Shown: positions 7,132 through 15,913, counted from the stretch's first letter. The stretch: DNA of 19,267 bases from JBPOFM01 sp038259855 (GCA_038259855.1 JBBSOJ010000030.1:1-19267), one strand, 5' to 3'. Notes: a model not told the origin generated them from the sequence alone. Numbers and translations are program-made.

Positions 7132-9336
7132 ATGACAGAAGTTGAGCTAGAAAAAGAAAATGCTGACATTGCCAAGGAGTATAAAAAACTACTTAAAGTA
7201 AGCTATCAAACCTTAACGGTTGAGGATAAAAAATTAATACGCAGTGCATTTGACGTGGCAGTCGATGCGCATAAGGATCAGCGACGCAAATCGGGGGAAG
7301 CCTATATATTTCATCCTATTGCAGTCGCCAACCTCGTGGCTTCCGAAATTGGATTGGATGCCACTTGTATCGCTGCCGCCCTACTCCACGACGTTGTGGA
7401 GGACAATCCCGACTATTCTTTAGAGGATATTGAGCGCCTTTTCGGAAAAACAGTTGCTAAAATTGTTGATGGATTGACGAAGATCTCAACCTTGAGCAAG
7501 GATACGGATGTGTCTTCACAGGCGGAAAATTTCCGCAAAATGTTGTTGACCCTCAATGATGATATCCGCGTCATCATCATCAAAATAGCAGACCGACTTC
7601 ACAACATGCAAACTATGGATAGCATGCGACCTGACAAACAGGTGAAAATTGCTTCCGAAACTCTATATATTTACGCCCCTTTAGCCCATAGAATAGGCTT
7701 GTATAATATTAAAACAGAGCTTGAAGACTTGGGATTAAAATACACCGAACCCGACGTGTATTTTGATATTCTCAATAAAATAAAAGAGAGCAAGGAAGAA
7801 CAAGATGCCTACATTAAAGATTTCTCAAAGGTGATTGTTGATTCTTTGGATACCGAAGGATTAGAGTACACTATAAAAGGACGTCCGAAATCAATTTACT
7901 CCATTCGACGTAAAATGTTGAAACAAGGCGTTTCGTTTGATGAAGTCTATGATAAGTTTGCGGTGAGGATCATCTACCGTTCTGATTTTTCGAACGAGAA
8001 ATTTCTTTCATGGAAGATCTATTCCATTGTTACAGATCATTTTATTCCGAATCCCATACGATTAAGAGATTGGATTTCATCTCCAAAATCAACGGGCTAC
8101 GAAGCCTTGCACATTACGGTGATGGGTCCGAAAGGACGCTGGGTGGAAGTCCAAATACGCAGTGAGCGTATGAATGAAATCGCAGAAAAAGGGTACGCAG
8201 CCCACTATAAATACAAACAGGGAAATGCCGAAGATGCCCTAGATACTTGGATCGATAAGTTACAGGAAGCTTTGGAAAGTAATGAAGCCAATGCGGTGGA
8301 TTTTGTAGAACAATTCAAATTAAATCTATATTCCAAAGAAATATTTGTCTTTTCACCCAAGGGAGATTTAAAATCCTTGCCGAAAGGTGCCACACCATTG
8401 GATTTCGCTTTTAACATTCATACCGAAGTGGGCATGAAAACCCGAGGCGCCAAAGTAAATGGTAAATTGGTGCCGTTGAGCCATGAATTGCAGAGTGGTG
8501 ACCAAGTAGAAATACTGACAGCGGAAAATGCACGGCCAAATCCCAATTGGCTCGATTATGCCACGACGGCGCGAGCGCGGAGTAAAATAAAATCGTCTTT
8601 AAAGGATGATAAAAAAGAGGTCGCAGAAGATGGAAAGGAAATCTTAAGACGAAAATTAAAACAACTTAAAATTCCGTTGGATGAAAAATCGATCAATGAA
8701 ATGGTCGTTTATTTCAAATTGAAAACCAGTCTCGATCTATTTTATAGAGTCGGCGTTGGGACCATCGACAATTCTATGCTCAAAGATTATGCTAACTCGC
8801 GCAGTAACGCTTTTATGAGTTACATAAAGAGCAAAATTAGAAAACCGTCTGTTGCTCCAGATATTGATAAAGATGAAATTACTTCCAAATATGATATGCT
8901 CGTGTTTGGGAAGGAAGAGGAGAAACTTGATTATAAAATTTCAGCATGTTGCAATCCTATTCCTGGCGATGATGTTTTTGGGTTTCTGACCATTAATGAA
9001 GGCATTAAAATTCATAAGAAGAACTGTCCGAATGCCGTAAGCTTACAATCCAATTACGCCTATCGGATCATGCAGGCCAAGTGGATTGATTCGTCCCAAC
9101 AGGATTTCACGGCTCAAATCACATTATCGGGCATCGATAATTTAGGACTTGTCAATCATATCACCAATGTTATTTCATCCAATATGCATGTCAACATGAA
9201 AAGCATTAGTTTTCAGAGCGATGACGGGGTCTTTTCCGGAAAAATCAATGTGGTTGTAAAAAACAGCGGCATGCTGATAAAGCTGATGGACAACCTGAAA
9301 AAAATTAACGGAATTGAAAAGGTAACACGACTTTAA
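7132..9336 (+). CDS. rel: Bifunctional (p)ppGpp synthetase/hydrolase (RelA/SpoT homologue)
   Basis: At 734 residues this is a full-length long Rel/SpoT enzyme that makes and degrades the alarmone (p)ppGpp from ATP plus GTP or GDP. The N-terminal HD hydrolase is intact: H61, H86-D87 (LLHDVVEDN) and D154 in ADRLHNM. The synthetase follows with KGRPKSIYSI (249-258), YDKFAVRII (273-281), GYEALHITV (322-330) and EVQIRSERM (339-347). A TGS domain starts near 402 (EIFVFSPKGD), a cysteine-containing CC domain lies at 606-632 (CCNPIPGDD, C632 region), and a C-terminal ACT domain covers about 657-734. With both active sites present it should be bifunctional, as is usual when a Bacteroidota genome relies on one long Rel. 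It is followed at 37 bases by a Fur-family gene and then purA, whose product is a known (p)ppGpp-inhibited enzyme. Confidence 0.96.
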   Translation: MTEVELEKENADIAKEYKKLLKVSYQTLTVEDKKLIRSAFDVAVDAHKDQRRKSGEAYIFHPIAVANLVASEIGLDATCIAAALLHDVVEDNPDYSLEDIERLFGKTVAKIVDGLTKISTLSKDTDVSSQAENFRKMLLTLNDDIRVIIIKIADRLHNMQTMDSMRPDKQVKIASETLYIYAPLAHRIGLYNIKTELEDLGLKYTEPDVYFDILNKIKESKEEQDAYIKDFSKVIVDSLDTEGLEYTIKGRPKSIYSIRRKMLKQGVSFDEVYDKFAVRIIYRSDFSNEKFLSWKIYSIVTDHFIPNPIRLRDWISSPKSTGYEALHITVMGPKGRWVEVQIRSERMNEIAEKGYAAHYKYKQGNAEDALDTWIDKLQEALESNEANAVDFVEQFKLNLYSKEIFVFSPKGDLKSLPKGATPLDFAFNIHTEVGMKTRGAKVNGKLVPLSHELQSGDQVEILTAENARPNPNWLDYATTARARSKIKSSLKDDKKEVAEDGKEILRRKLKQLKIPLDEKSINEMVVYFKLKTSLDLFYRVGVGTIDNSMLKDYANSRSNAFMSYIKSKIRKPSVAPDIDKDEITSKYDMLVFGKEEEKLDYKISACCNPIPGDDVFGFLTINEGIKIHKKNCPNAVSLQSNYAYRIMQAKWIDSSQQDFTAQITLSGIDNLGLVNHITNVISSNMHVNMKSISFQSDDGVFSGKINVVVKNSGMLIKLMDNLKKINGIEKVTRL

Positions 9337-9342
9337 AAATTG

Positions 9343-9350
9343 TAAATTTG
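9343..9350 (+). promoter_or_regulatory. Flavobacterial -7 box upstream of the Fur-family gene
   Basis: TAAATTTG matches the Bacteroidota -7 consensus TAnnTTTG exactly and lies 23 bases before the ATG at 9374, just past the rel stop codon. The nearest upstream TTG (9314-9316) is 26 bases away, slightly beyond the usual spacing. It suggests that fur-purA has its own transcription start in addition to read-through from rel. Confidence 0.5.
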
Positions 9351-9373
9351 CGATCGAAGCAGCGGGACTAATT

Positions 9374-9829
9374 ATGAGTTTAAAAACAGAACATACAAAT
9401 CAAGAAATCGTAAAGAACGTATTTACAGCATTTCTTGAAGAAAAAGGCCACCGAAAAACCCCAGAACGCTACGCAATCCTTCAGGAAATTTATGATAGTG
9501 AAGAGCATTTTGATATAGAGTCACTCTACATCAATATGAAAAACAAGAACTATCGGGTAAGTCGTGCGACGCTTTACAATACCATCGAACTCCTTTTGGA
9601 ATGTGCTCTGGTAAGAAAACATCAGTTCGGTCAGAATCAAGCGCATTATGAAAAATCTTATTTTGATAAGCAACATGACCATGTGATTCTTACTGATTCG
9701 GGAGAAGTGATTGAGTTTTGCGATCCTAGAATTCAGGCAATAAAAAAAACGATTGAAGAAGTGTTTGATATTTCCATCACCAACCACTCACTCTACTTTT
9801 ACGGAACAAAAAATAAACAACCAAACTAA
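9374..9829 (+). CDS. Fur-family transcriptional regulator lacking the structural CxxC
   Basis: The 151-residue protein has the Fur winged-helix domain (about 15-82; KTPERYAILQEIY at 28-40, recognition helix VSRATLYNTIELL at 62-74) and the dimerisation/metal domain (HYEKSYFDKQHDHVIL, 91-106; EVIEFCD, 111-117). Probable regulatory metal ligands include H45, H91, E93, H101 and H103. The two cysteines that normally sit in the HDHIICxxCG segment and hold a structural zinc are replaced by L106 and S109, and only C77 and C116 remain in the protein, so the structural zinc site is absent. Whether it senses iron, zinc, manganese or peroxide cannot be told. The gene lies 37 bases after rel and 8 bases before purA, in the same direction. 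Confidence 0.9.
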   Translation: MSLKTEHTNQEIVKNVFTAFLEEKGHRKTPERYAILQEIYDSEEHFDIESLYINMKNKNYRVSRATLYNTIELLLECALVRKHQFGQNQAHYEKSYFDKQHDHVILTDSGEVIEFCDPRIQAIKKTIEEVFDISITNHSLYFYGTKNKQPN

Positions 9830-9837
9830 TTTTTACA

Positions 9838-11109
9838 ATGGCAGTAGATTTACTACTTGGATTACAATGGGGCGATGAAGGCAAAGGAAAGATTGTCGAT
9901 GTATTGACTTCTAAATATAATATTATTGCACGCTTTCAGGGCGGTCCCAATGCTGGACATACCTTGGTATTTAACGGCAAAAAACACGTTCTACACACCA
10001 TTCCATCCGGAATTTTTCATGAGGATAAAGTGAATCTTGTAGGAAATGGTGTGGTGATTGATCCCGTCATTTTCAAAAAAGAGCTGGATAAATTGGAAGA
10101 GCAAGGCATTGATTACCGCAAGTCTCTTTTGATTTCAAGAAAAGCGCACATTATACTTCCTACACATCGCTTATTGGATGCCGCCAGCGAAGCCTCAAAA
10201 GGAAAAGCAAAAATTGGGTCGACCTTAAAAGGTATAGGCCCGACTTACATGGATAAAACCGGCAGAAACGGTATCCGCGTTGGAGATATTGAATTATCCG
10301 ATTGGAAGGATAAATACAGAGCACTGGCCGATAAACATGAAGCCATGATCGCTTTTTACAATGTGGATGTTGAGTACGATTTGAAAGAATTGGAAACTGA
10401 CTTTTTTGCATCTATCGAAACTTTGAAAACGCTTCAATTCATAGATTCTGAAGAATATTTGCATCAGGCACAAAGAGATGGAAAATCTATTTTAGCTGAA
10501 GGCGCACAAGGTTCCCTATTGGATATTGATTTTGGAACCTATCCGTTTGTAACCTCTTCAAACACCACCGCTGCTGGCGCTTGTACAGGACTGGGAATCG
10601 CACCTAACACTATAGGTGATGTGTACGGTATTTTTAAGGCTTACACCACACGTGTCGGCTCTGGCCCATTCCCAACTGAATTATTTGATGAAGATGGCGA
10701 AACAATGGGACGTGTCGGTAACGAATTTGGTGCAACCACAGGGCGTCCAAGACGCTGCGGATGGTTGGATTTGGTAGCGTTGAGATATGCCTGCCAAATA
10801 AATGGGGTTACACAACTGATCATGATGAAAGGAGATGTTCTTTCTGGATTTAAAACTTTGAAAGTTTGTACGGCCTACAACTATAAAGGCAATACCATCC
10901 ACCACCTACCTTTCAATATCGAAGAAACTAATGTGACTCCGATTTACACAGAATTAGCGGGTTGGAAAGCAGATCTTACTGACATGACAGAGGCATCACA
11001 AATGCCAAAAGCCTTGATGGAATATATTGAATTTCTTGAAAAAGAACTCGACATCCCTATAACAATTGTGTCTGTCGGTCCGGACAGAAAACAGACCATT
11101 GTCAGATAA
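9838..11109 (+). CDS. purA: Adenylosuccinate synthase
   Basis: This 423-residue protein is a clear PurA. It condenses IMP and aspartate using GTP to give adenylosuccinate, the first committed step from IMP to AMP, in the cytosol. Signatures include QWGDEGKGK (residues 10-18, with catalytic D13), GGPNAGHTL (35-43, with catalytic H41), the GIGPTYMDKTGRNG region (about 131-145), the TSSNTTAAG loop (about 240), GATTGRPRRCGW (about 298) and KGDVLSGFK (about 330). The length agrees with the family (about 425). The ATG is 8 bases after the stop of the Fur-family gene, so they are probably one transcript. The stop codon sits inside a hairpin at 11104-11126. (p)ppGpp is a known inhibitor of this enzyme family, which gives the upstream rel gene functional meaning. 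Confidence 0.97.
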   Translation: MAVDLLLGLQWGDEGKGKIVDVLTSKYNIIARFQGGPNAGHTLVFNGKKHVLHTIPSGIFHEDKVNLVGNGVVIDPVIFKKELDKLEEQGIDYRKSLLISRKAHIILPTHRLLDAASEASKGKAKIGSTLKGIGPTYMDKTGRNGIRVGDIELSDWKDKYRALADKHEAMIAFYNVDVEYDLKELETDFFASIETLKTLQFIDSEEYLHQAQRDGKSILAEGAQGSLLDIDFGTYPFVTSSNTTAAGACTGLGIAPNTIGDVYGIFKAYTTRVGSGPFPTELFDEDGETMGRVGNEFGATTGRPRRCGWLDLVALRYACQINGVTQLIMMKGDVLSGFKTLKVCTAYNYKGNTIHHLPFNIEETNVTPIYTELAGWKADLTDMTEASQMPKALMEYIEFLEKELDIPITIVSVGPDRKQTIVR

Positions 11110-11172
11110 TCTTTTTGAGATTATCTATTGCAATCAAAAAACTACCCATAAAGATAATTTGTGGATAGTTTT
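11104..11172 (+). terminator. Two successive hairpins at the end of purA
   Basis: The first is a perfect 8-bp stem, AGATAATC (11104-11111) with GATTATCT (11119-11126), around a TTTTTGA loop; its left arm contains the purA stop codon. The second pairs AAAACTACCCA (11138-11148) with 11162-11172, having one C-A mismatch, and is followed by a short T/A run. Neither has a strong T-tract, as is common in Bacteroidota. Together they probably end or attenuate the purA transcript before the OstA-like gene. Confidence 0.45.
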
Positions 11173-11244
11173 ATAAAGTTAAAACTTTTGTTAATTAGCA
11201 ATACGTTCAAGTTATTATAGTTATTTGAAACAAAACATGACATT

Positions 11245-13044
11245 TTGAAAGTACACTTTCTTTTTAGACTCTTTATGTGCAGTTTCTGTTTCACTATTGT
11301 AACATCTGCACAAACTTCTAAAAAAATCCGCATTGAATATGCGCCCTTCACAAACTCTGATACTTTAAGAGGTCCTAATGTTACCGTCTTTACCCGTGAT
11401 AACATGCAGCAAGTACATTTTGCGCATGAAGGAATCGATATGTGGTGCGATAAGGCCGTTTATTACGAAAAGGAAGATTTTATGGAAGCCTTTAGCAATG
11501 TGGTAATGAAGCAGGGTGACACCGTGACTATGACAGCCAAGTATTCTGAATATAGCGGTAAAACAGGCTTGGCGTTCGCAAGCGGAAAGGTAGTGTTGAC
11601 AGAACCAAAATCGGTCTTGACGACTGATACCTTACACTTCGATAGAGTCAAACAACAAGCGTTTTATAATACTGGCGGAAAGGTAGTCAGGGATTCTTCG
11701 GGAACGATCACCAGTCGCATTGGGCGGTATTATATGTCCTCCAAAAAGTATCAATTCGTCAACAATGTAGTTCTCGTAAACCCGCAGTACACACTTAATA
11801 CCAATCAACTCGATTTTTATTCGGAAAATGGTCATGCGTATCTTTTTGGACCATCCACTATTGTAGGTGAGACAAGCACCATTTATTGTGAAAGAGGCTT
11901 TTATGATACCGAAAGTGATACCGGTTATTTTATTAAAAACTCAAAGATAAATTATGAAAATCGGATTGTTGAGGGTGATAGTATGTATTTCGATCGCAAT
12001 AAGGATTTTGCTTCGGCCACGAACAATATAAAAATTACGGACACCATCAATAATAGTGTGGCCAAAGGTCATTATGCTGAAGTTTGGAAGGCAAAGGATT
12101 CGGTTTTTATCACCAAGCGTGCGTTGGTAATCACCGTCCAAGAGCGAGATTCACTTTATATGCACAGCGACACAATTCGAGTCAATGGACCTCCAGAAAG
12201 TAGAATTACACGTGCTTATTACAATGCCAAACTCTATAAAAGTGATTTAAGCGGGAAAGCTGACTCGATTCATGCAGATCATAAGACAGGATTGACGCGA
12301 CTTATCAATCTCGCCAGATACAACTCGGGTGATGTTTTTAGTACCAAGCGCCATCCAGTGATTTGGAATGTTGGCAATCAAATGACTGGAGATACGATAC
12401 ATCTGATTTCAAATCCAAAAACCGAACAGCTCGATTCATTATTGGTATTCGATAACGCTTTTTTGATCAGTAAAGATACCCTCGGCGATGGCTATAGCCA
12501 GACCAAAGGACAAAAATTGATAGGGCTTTTCAAGGACAACGACCTTTATAACGTTGATATCATAAAAAATGCAGAAGTCATTTATTTTATGCGAAATGAC
12601 CAAAATGAATTGATTGGTATCAATAAATCAAAGTCAGCAAGTATCAATATGCAAATTGAAGCCAATGAGGTTGTGGAAACCAAATTCATGAATCAAGTCG
12701 ATGGCGATATTTACCCCGAATCAGAATTTCCGGTCAATGCTCGAAAATTAAGAGGTTTTGCTTGGAGAGATGACGAGCGGCCGAAGAGTGTGGAAGACCT
12801 TTTTAAGGATGATCCACCGTTGGTGTTGCCCGTCATTAAGGGATTGGATGAATACGTTCCCCAAAAAGAATTTTTTGACGAAGAGCTCCTTCAGCGCGTT
12901 GAAGATGCCAAAACCGAAAATCCTGAACTGGAAGACGTTCAAAAAGCATCTAGGAACATACCTGAAGAGGTCATAAAAAAATCTGACTCCACAAAGGCTT
13001 CCAAAAAACGTCCATTAAAAAAACCACTAAAAAAAGGAAGCTGA
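11245..13044 (+). CDS. OstA-like protein (LptA-related outer-membrane biogenesis protein)
   Basis: The 599-residue protein has a signal peptide (MKVHFLFRLFMCSFCF, cleavage near SAQ at 21-23) and then repeats of the OstA/LptA beta-strand pattern: alternating short strands ending in phrases such as AVYYEKEDFMEAFSNV (71-86), ATNNIKI (258-264) and YYMSSKKYQFVNNVVL (162-177). LptA-fold proteins form a hydrophobic groove that carries LPS across the periplasm to LptD; this long Bacteroidota type is called OstA-like. Its C-terminus (about 577-599) is a lysine/proline-rich basic tail. The start is TTG at 11245: the frame has no ATG upstream before the stop at 11218, and the next ATG (11275) would shorten the signal peptide to a poor one. 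The TGA overlaps the ATG of the next gene by one base (TGATG). Confidence 0.8.
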   Translation: MKVHFLFRLFMCSFCFTIVTSAQTSKKIRIEYAPFTNSDTLRGPNVTVFTRDNMQQVHFAHEGIDMWCDKAVYYEKEDFMEAFSNVVMKQGDTVTMTAKYSEYSGKTGLAFASGKVVLTEPKSVLTTDTLHFDRVKQQAFYNTGGKVVRDSSGTITSRIGRYYMSSKKYQFVNNVVLVNPQYTLNTNQLDFYSENGHAYLFGPSTIVGETSTIYCERGFYDTESDTGYFIKNSKINYENRIVEGDSMYFDRNKDFASATNNIKITDTINNSVAKGHYAEVWKAKDSVFITKRALVITVQERDSLYMHSDTIRVNGPPESRITRAYYNAKLYKSDLSGKADSIHADHKTGLTRLINLARYNSGDVFSTKRHPVIWNVGNQMTGDTIHLISNPKTEQLDSLLVFDNAFLISKDTLGDGYSQTKGQKLIGLFKDNDLYNVDIIKNAEVIYFMRNDQNELIGINKSKSASINMQIEANEVVETKFMNQVDGDIYPESEFPVNARKLRGFAWRDDERPKSVEDLFKDDPPLVLPVIKGLDEYVPQKEFFDEELLQRVEDAKTENPELEDVQKASRNIPEEVIKKSDSTKASKKRPLKKPLKKGS

Positions 13045-14231
13045 TGTCTGAAGATTTTTTAAAATATCAAGCACAGACAACCCCACACCCTTTGGCCATG
13101 GAAATCTCCCATGCCCAAGGATCCTATATTTACGACACCAACAATAAGGCGTATCTAGATTTTGTTGCTGGCGTTTCGGCCTGTTCTTTAGGCCATAGAC
13201 ATCCCAAAGTTGTACAAGCCATAAAAGACCAATTGGATAAATATCTGCATGTTATGGTGTATGGAGAATACATACAAACGCCTGCGGTTGAGTTGTCAAA
13301 GTTGTTGTCGAAGCATTTGCCAGACTCGTTAGAAACGACATATCTCACTAATTCAGGTACTGAAGCTATTGAAGGTGCCTTAAAATTAGCCCGCCGCGCT
13401 ACCGGCAGAAGCCAAATCATTGCTGCAAAGCATGCCTATCACGGCAATACAATGGGATCGATGAGTGTTATGGGTTTTGAAGAGCGCAAGCAGGCCTTTC
13501 GACCATTAGTGCCAGACGTTCAATTTATTACGTTCAATAGTTTTGATGACATACAACAAATTACCCGAAAAACAGCAGCTGTCATCCTTGAAACCATTCA
13601 GGGCGGCGCAGGTTTTATTGAGCCTCAAGGTCATTATCTAACTAAAGTAAGAACGCGCTGCGACGAAGTTGGCGCACTTCTCATTTTAGATGAGATACAA
13701 CCTGGCATCGGCCGTACAGGAAAACTATTTGGTTTTGAACATTATAAATGTATTCCGGACATTTTGGTTACTGGGAAAGGGCTTGGAGGCGGGATGCCAA
13801 TTGGTGCTTTTACAGCGTCCCGTGGTATGATGTCTACGCTCAAGGATTTTCCGAAATTGGGGCATATCACCACATTTGGAGGACACCCCGTAATTGCTGC
13901 AGCAGCGCTTGCGACATTGAAAGAGGTGACGGAAAGTAATTTGATGGTAGAAGCTTTAGAAAAAGAGCAGCTCATACGCAAACATCTAGTTCATGAATCG
14001 ATACTAGAAATTAGAGGAAAAGGGCTCATGCTGGCCGCAATATTAACATCCGAACAGCTTGTTAATGATCTTGTTTTGACCTGTGAAAAAGAAGGTTTGA
14101 TCTTATTTTGGCTCTTGTTTGAACCCAAAGCCATTCGAATTACGCCGCCTCTGACAATATCAAACGATGAAGTTATCAAGGGTTGCAACATTATACTGAA
14201 TGTTCTAGACCGATTAACTAAAACATTATAG
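13044..14231 (+). CDS. Class III pyridoxal-phosphate aminotransferase
   Basis: The 395-residue enzyme belongs to the class III (acetylornithine/ornithine/GABA-like) aminotransferases. Cofactor features are complete: SGTEAIEGALKLAR (104-117) binds the phosphate, LILDEIQPGIGRTG (213-226) carries D216 that pairs with the pyridine nitrogen, and K245 in VTGKGLGGG (242-250) should form the Schiff base; TFGGHP (277-282) supplies the second-subunit phosphate contact. No signal peptide, so cytosolic. The amino donor and acceptor cannot be assigned: no arginine, lysine or biotin pathway gene is nearby. Its ATG overlaps the stop of the OstA-like gene in a TGATG coupling signal, which suggests that the two are made together; an envelope-related amino substrate is possible but unproven. 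Confidence 0.9.
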   Translation: MSEDFLKYQAQTTPHPLAMEISHAQGSYIYDTNNKAYLDFVAGVSACSLGHRHPKVVQAIKDQLDKYLHVMVYGEYIQTPAVELSKLLSKHLPDSLETTYLTNSGTEAIEGALKLARRATGRSQIIAAKHAYHGNTMGSMSVMGFEERKQAFRPLVPDVQFITFNSFDDIQQITRKTAAVILETIQGGAGFIEPQGHYLTKVRTRCDEVGALLILDEIQPGIGRTGKLFGFEHYKCIPDILVTGKGLGGGMPIGAFTASRGMMSTLKDFPKLGHITTFGGHPVIAAAALATLKEVTESNLMVEALEKEQLIRKHLVHESILEIRGKGLMLAAILTSEQLVNDLVLTCEKEGLILFWLLFEPKAIRITPPLTISNDEVIKGCNIILNVLDRLTKTL

Positions 14232-14287
14232 CACTTTAATAAGACCATAACTATCTATTTATCAGTGTTTAGTCATCGATTTATTCA

Positions 14288-14310
14288 TAATTAACTTTAA
14301 GTGTTAATTA
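14288..14310. promoter_or_regulatory. AT-rich perfect dyad upstream of the TPR gene
   Basis: TAATTAAC (14288-14295) and GTTAATTA (14303-14310) are perfect 8-base inverted arms around a 7-base spacer. The site lies 77 bases before the likely ATG of the TPR gene. Its symmetry and 15-base centre spacing fit a dimeric regulator operator; a terminator for the aminotransferase gene is less likely because the stem has only one G-C pair per end and no T-run follows. Confidence 0.3.
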
Positions 14311-14387
14311 ATTTGTTGAAAAGATTAGCTTCAAAAACCCCTATTCCTTCTTGATAAGAGTAAATTTATTTCAAAGAACTATTGCTT

Positions 14388-15785
14388 ATGGAGTTTAGTC
14401 AAAGAGACGACAACGCTGATTATTCACTTACAAGATTTGAGTCCATGCTCAAAACAAACAACGTTTTGTTTTTTGACTCCAGTGAGTTCGAAAATATCAT
14501 CTTCCATTATCTTGACATTGGTAAAATGTCGCTCGCTAAAAAGGCCATTAAAATGGGTCTAGAACAGCATCCATCATCTGTAAATCTAAAATTGTTTCAG
14601 GTTGAAATTTTCGTTTTGGAAGATAAGCTACAACTTGCCGATAACATTCTAGATTCCTTGTATCTTCTTGAGCCAAACAATGAAGAAATTTATATTCAAA
14701 AAGCAAGCATCCTTTCTAAACGCGATGAGCATCAAAAGGCCATCGATACCTTGAACATCGCCTTAAATTTGATCGATCAAGAAGAAGATGAGGCAGATCT
14801 CTACGCCCTTATTGGGATGGAATATCTGTTTTTGGATCAGTTTGTAGAGGCCAAAAATGTCTTTATTAAATGTTTGGAGTTGGATAATGAAGACTTTTCA
14901 GCACTTTCCAACATTATATATTGTTTTGATTACCTAGACTTACATATAGAAGCCGTCGATTTTCTAAATCGGTATCTTGACAAAAATCCATATAGCGAAG
15001 TCGCTTGGCATCAATTGGGACGTCAGTATTGTTCTTTAAAAGACTATGTAAAAGCACTGTCAGCATTTGATTTTGCCATCATTTCCGATGACACTTTTGT
15101 AGGTGCCTATCTCGAAAAAGGTAAAATTCTCGAGAAGCAAAAGCGGTATCGTGATGCCATTGAAAATTACAAAGTGACGTTAGCGCTCGAAGATCCAACA
15201 TCATTTGCCCTTCTGCGCATAGGCACATGTCATGAGAAATTAGGAGAATTTGATGTCGCTGTACATTATTTCTACAAAACCGTTCACGAAGACCCCTTAT
15301 TGGATAAAGGCTGGATCGCTATTACCAAATTTTACAACCGTCAAAAAAACTACCACAAAGCATTATATTATATCAATAAAGCGATCAACATCGACGCTGA
15401 CAATGTTGTATATTGGAAACTTTATGCGCAAATTAACCAGCGTCTCAACTTTATTGAAGAAGCCGAACGAGGCTTTAAAAAAACATTGGATCTTGGCAAC
15501 TACGAATTGAATACATGGCTTTCTAGAGCAGATATACTCATTCAATTGGGAGAACATGAGGCTTCTGCACTCAACTTAATTCAAGCTGCAGAATTTTATC
15601 CTGAAACTGCAGAAATTGAATACCGTTTGGCAGGCATTTATTACACACTTTTAGAGCCAGAAAAAGGATCCTATCATTTAAAAAATGGCCTTCTACTCAA
15701 TCGTGATTTTGATTTCATCCTATCGGAACTGTTTCCAAACATCATGGATCATGTGATGGTAAAAAAGCTGATCTTAAACACATAA
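14388..15785 (+). CDS. Tetratricopeptide (TPR) repeat protein
   Basis: I take the ATG at 14388 (465 residues) in place of the TTG two codons upstream, because MEFSQRDDNADYSL is a natural N-terminus. The whole chain is made of about 34-residue helix-turn-helix TPR units with the usual small-aromatic spacing, for example YLDIGKMSLAKKAIKMGLEQ, VEAKNVFIKCLELDNED, YVKALSAFDFAIISDDTF, HKALYYINKAINIDADN and EEAERGFKKTLDLGNY; around ten repeats. There is no signal peptide or membrane segment, so it is a cytosolic adaptor or scaffold. Partner unknown. It stands downstream of the aminotransferase after a 156-base gap containing an AT-rich dyad, so it may have its own promoter. It is a common conserved gene of Flavobacteriia, in my memory of such genomes. 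Confidence 0.88.
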   Translation: MEFSQRDDNADYSLTRFESMLKTNNVLFFDSSEFENIIFHYLDIGKMSLAKKAIKMGLEQHPSSVNLKLFQVEIFVLEDKLQLADNILDSLYLLEPNNEEIYIQKASILSKRDEHQKAIDTLNIALNLIDQEEDEADLYALIGMEYLFLDQFVEAKNVFIKCLELDNEDFSALSNIIYCFDYLDLHIEAVDFLNRYLDKNPYSEVAWHQLGRQYCSLKDYVKALSAFDFAIISDDTFVGAYLEKGKILEKQKRYRDAIENYKVTLALEDPTSFALLRIGTCHEKLGEFDVAVHYFYKTVHEDPLLDKGWIAITKFYNRQKNYHKALYYINKAINIDADNVVYWKLYAQINQRLNFIEEAERGFKKTLDLGNYELNTWLSRADILIQLGEHEASALNLIQAAEFYPETAEIEYRLAGIYYTLLEPEKGSYHLKNGLLLNRDFDFILSELFPNIMDHVMVKKLILNT

Positions 15786-15886
15786 GCGCTAAAAAGATAA
15801 TTAAGATATTTATTTTGTATACAATTGTCTAAAAACTGTAGTTGATTCTGTCATATTTAAACTGCGGGCTTTCTTCTAAAATTACA

Positions 15887-15894
15887 TACCTTCG
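15887..15894 (+). promoter_or_regulatory. -7 box of the DUF368-DUF368-aroE operon
   Basis: TACCTTCG differs from the Bacteroidota -7 consensus TAnnTTTG at one position and is followed by C, as is frequent in flavobacterial promoters. It is 19 bases before the ATG of the first DUF368 gene, giving a very short leader. No TTG lies at the expected -33 spacing, so support rests on the -7 box and its position. Confidence 0.45.
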
Positions 15895-15913
15895 CCTCTA
15901 CAAATAGAACATA

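Noticed and set aside
7117..7133. AT-rich inverted repeat ATGTATT-TTT-AATACAT reaching into the rel start codon
   Set aside because: Seven AT-only pairs around a T-run are likely by chance in this AT-rich leader; noted but not strong enough for a regulatory call.
11142..11405. 87-codon minus-strand open frame across the purA-OstA gap
   Set aside because: It runs through the OstA signal-peptide region and the hairpin region, and its product has no recognisable features.
14382..14387. TTG at 14382 as start of the TPR gene
   Set aside because: An ATG two codons later gives a more usual start and the extra two residues have no support.
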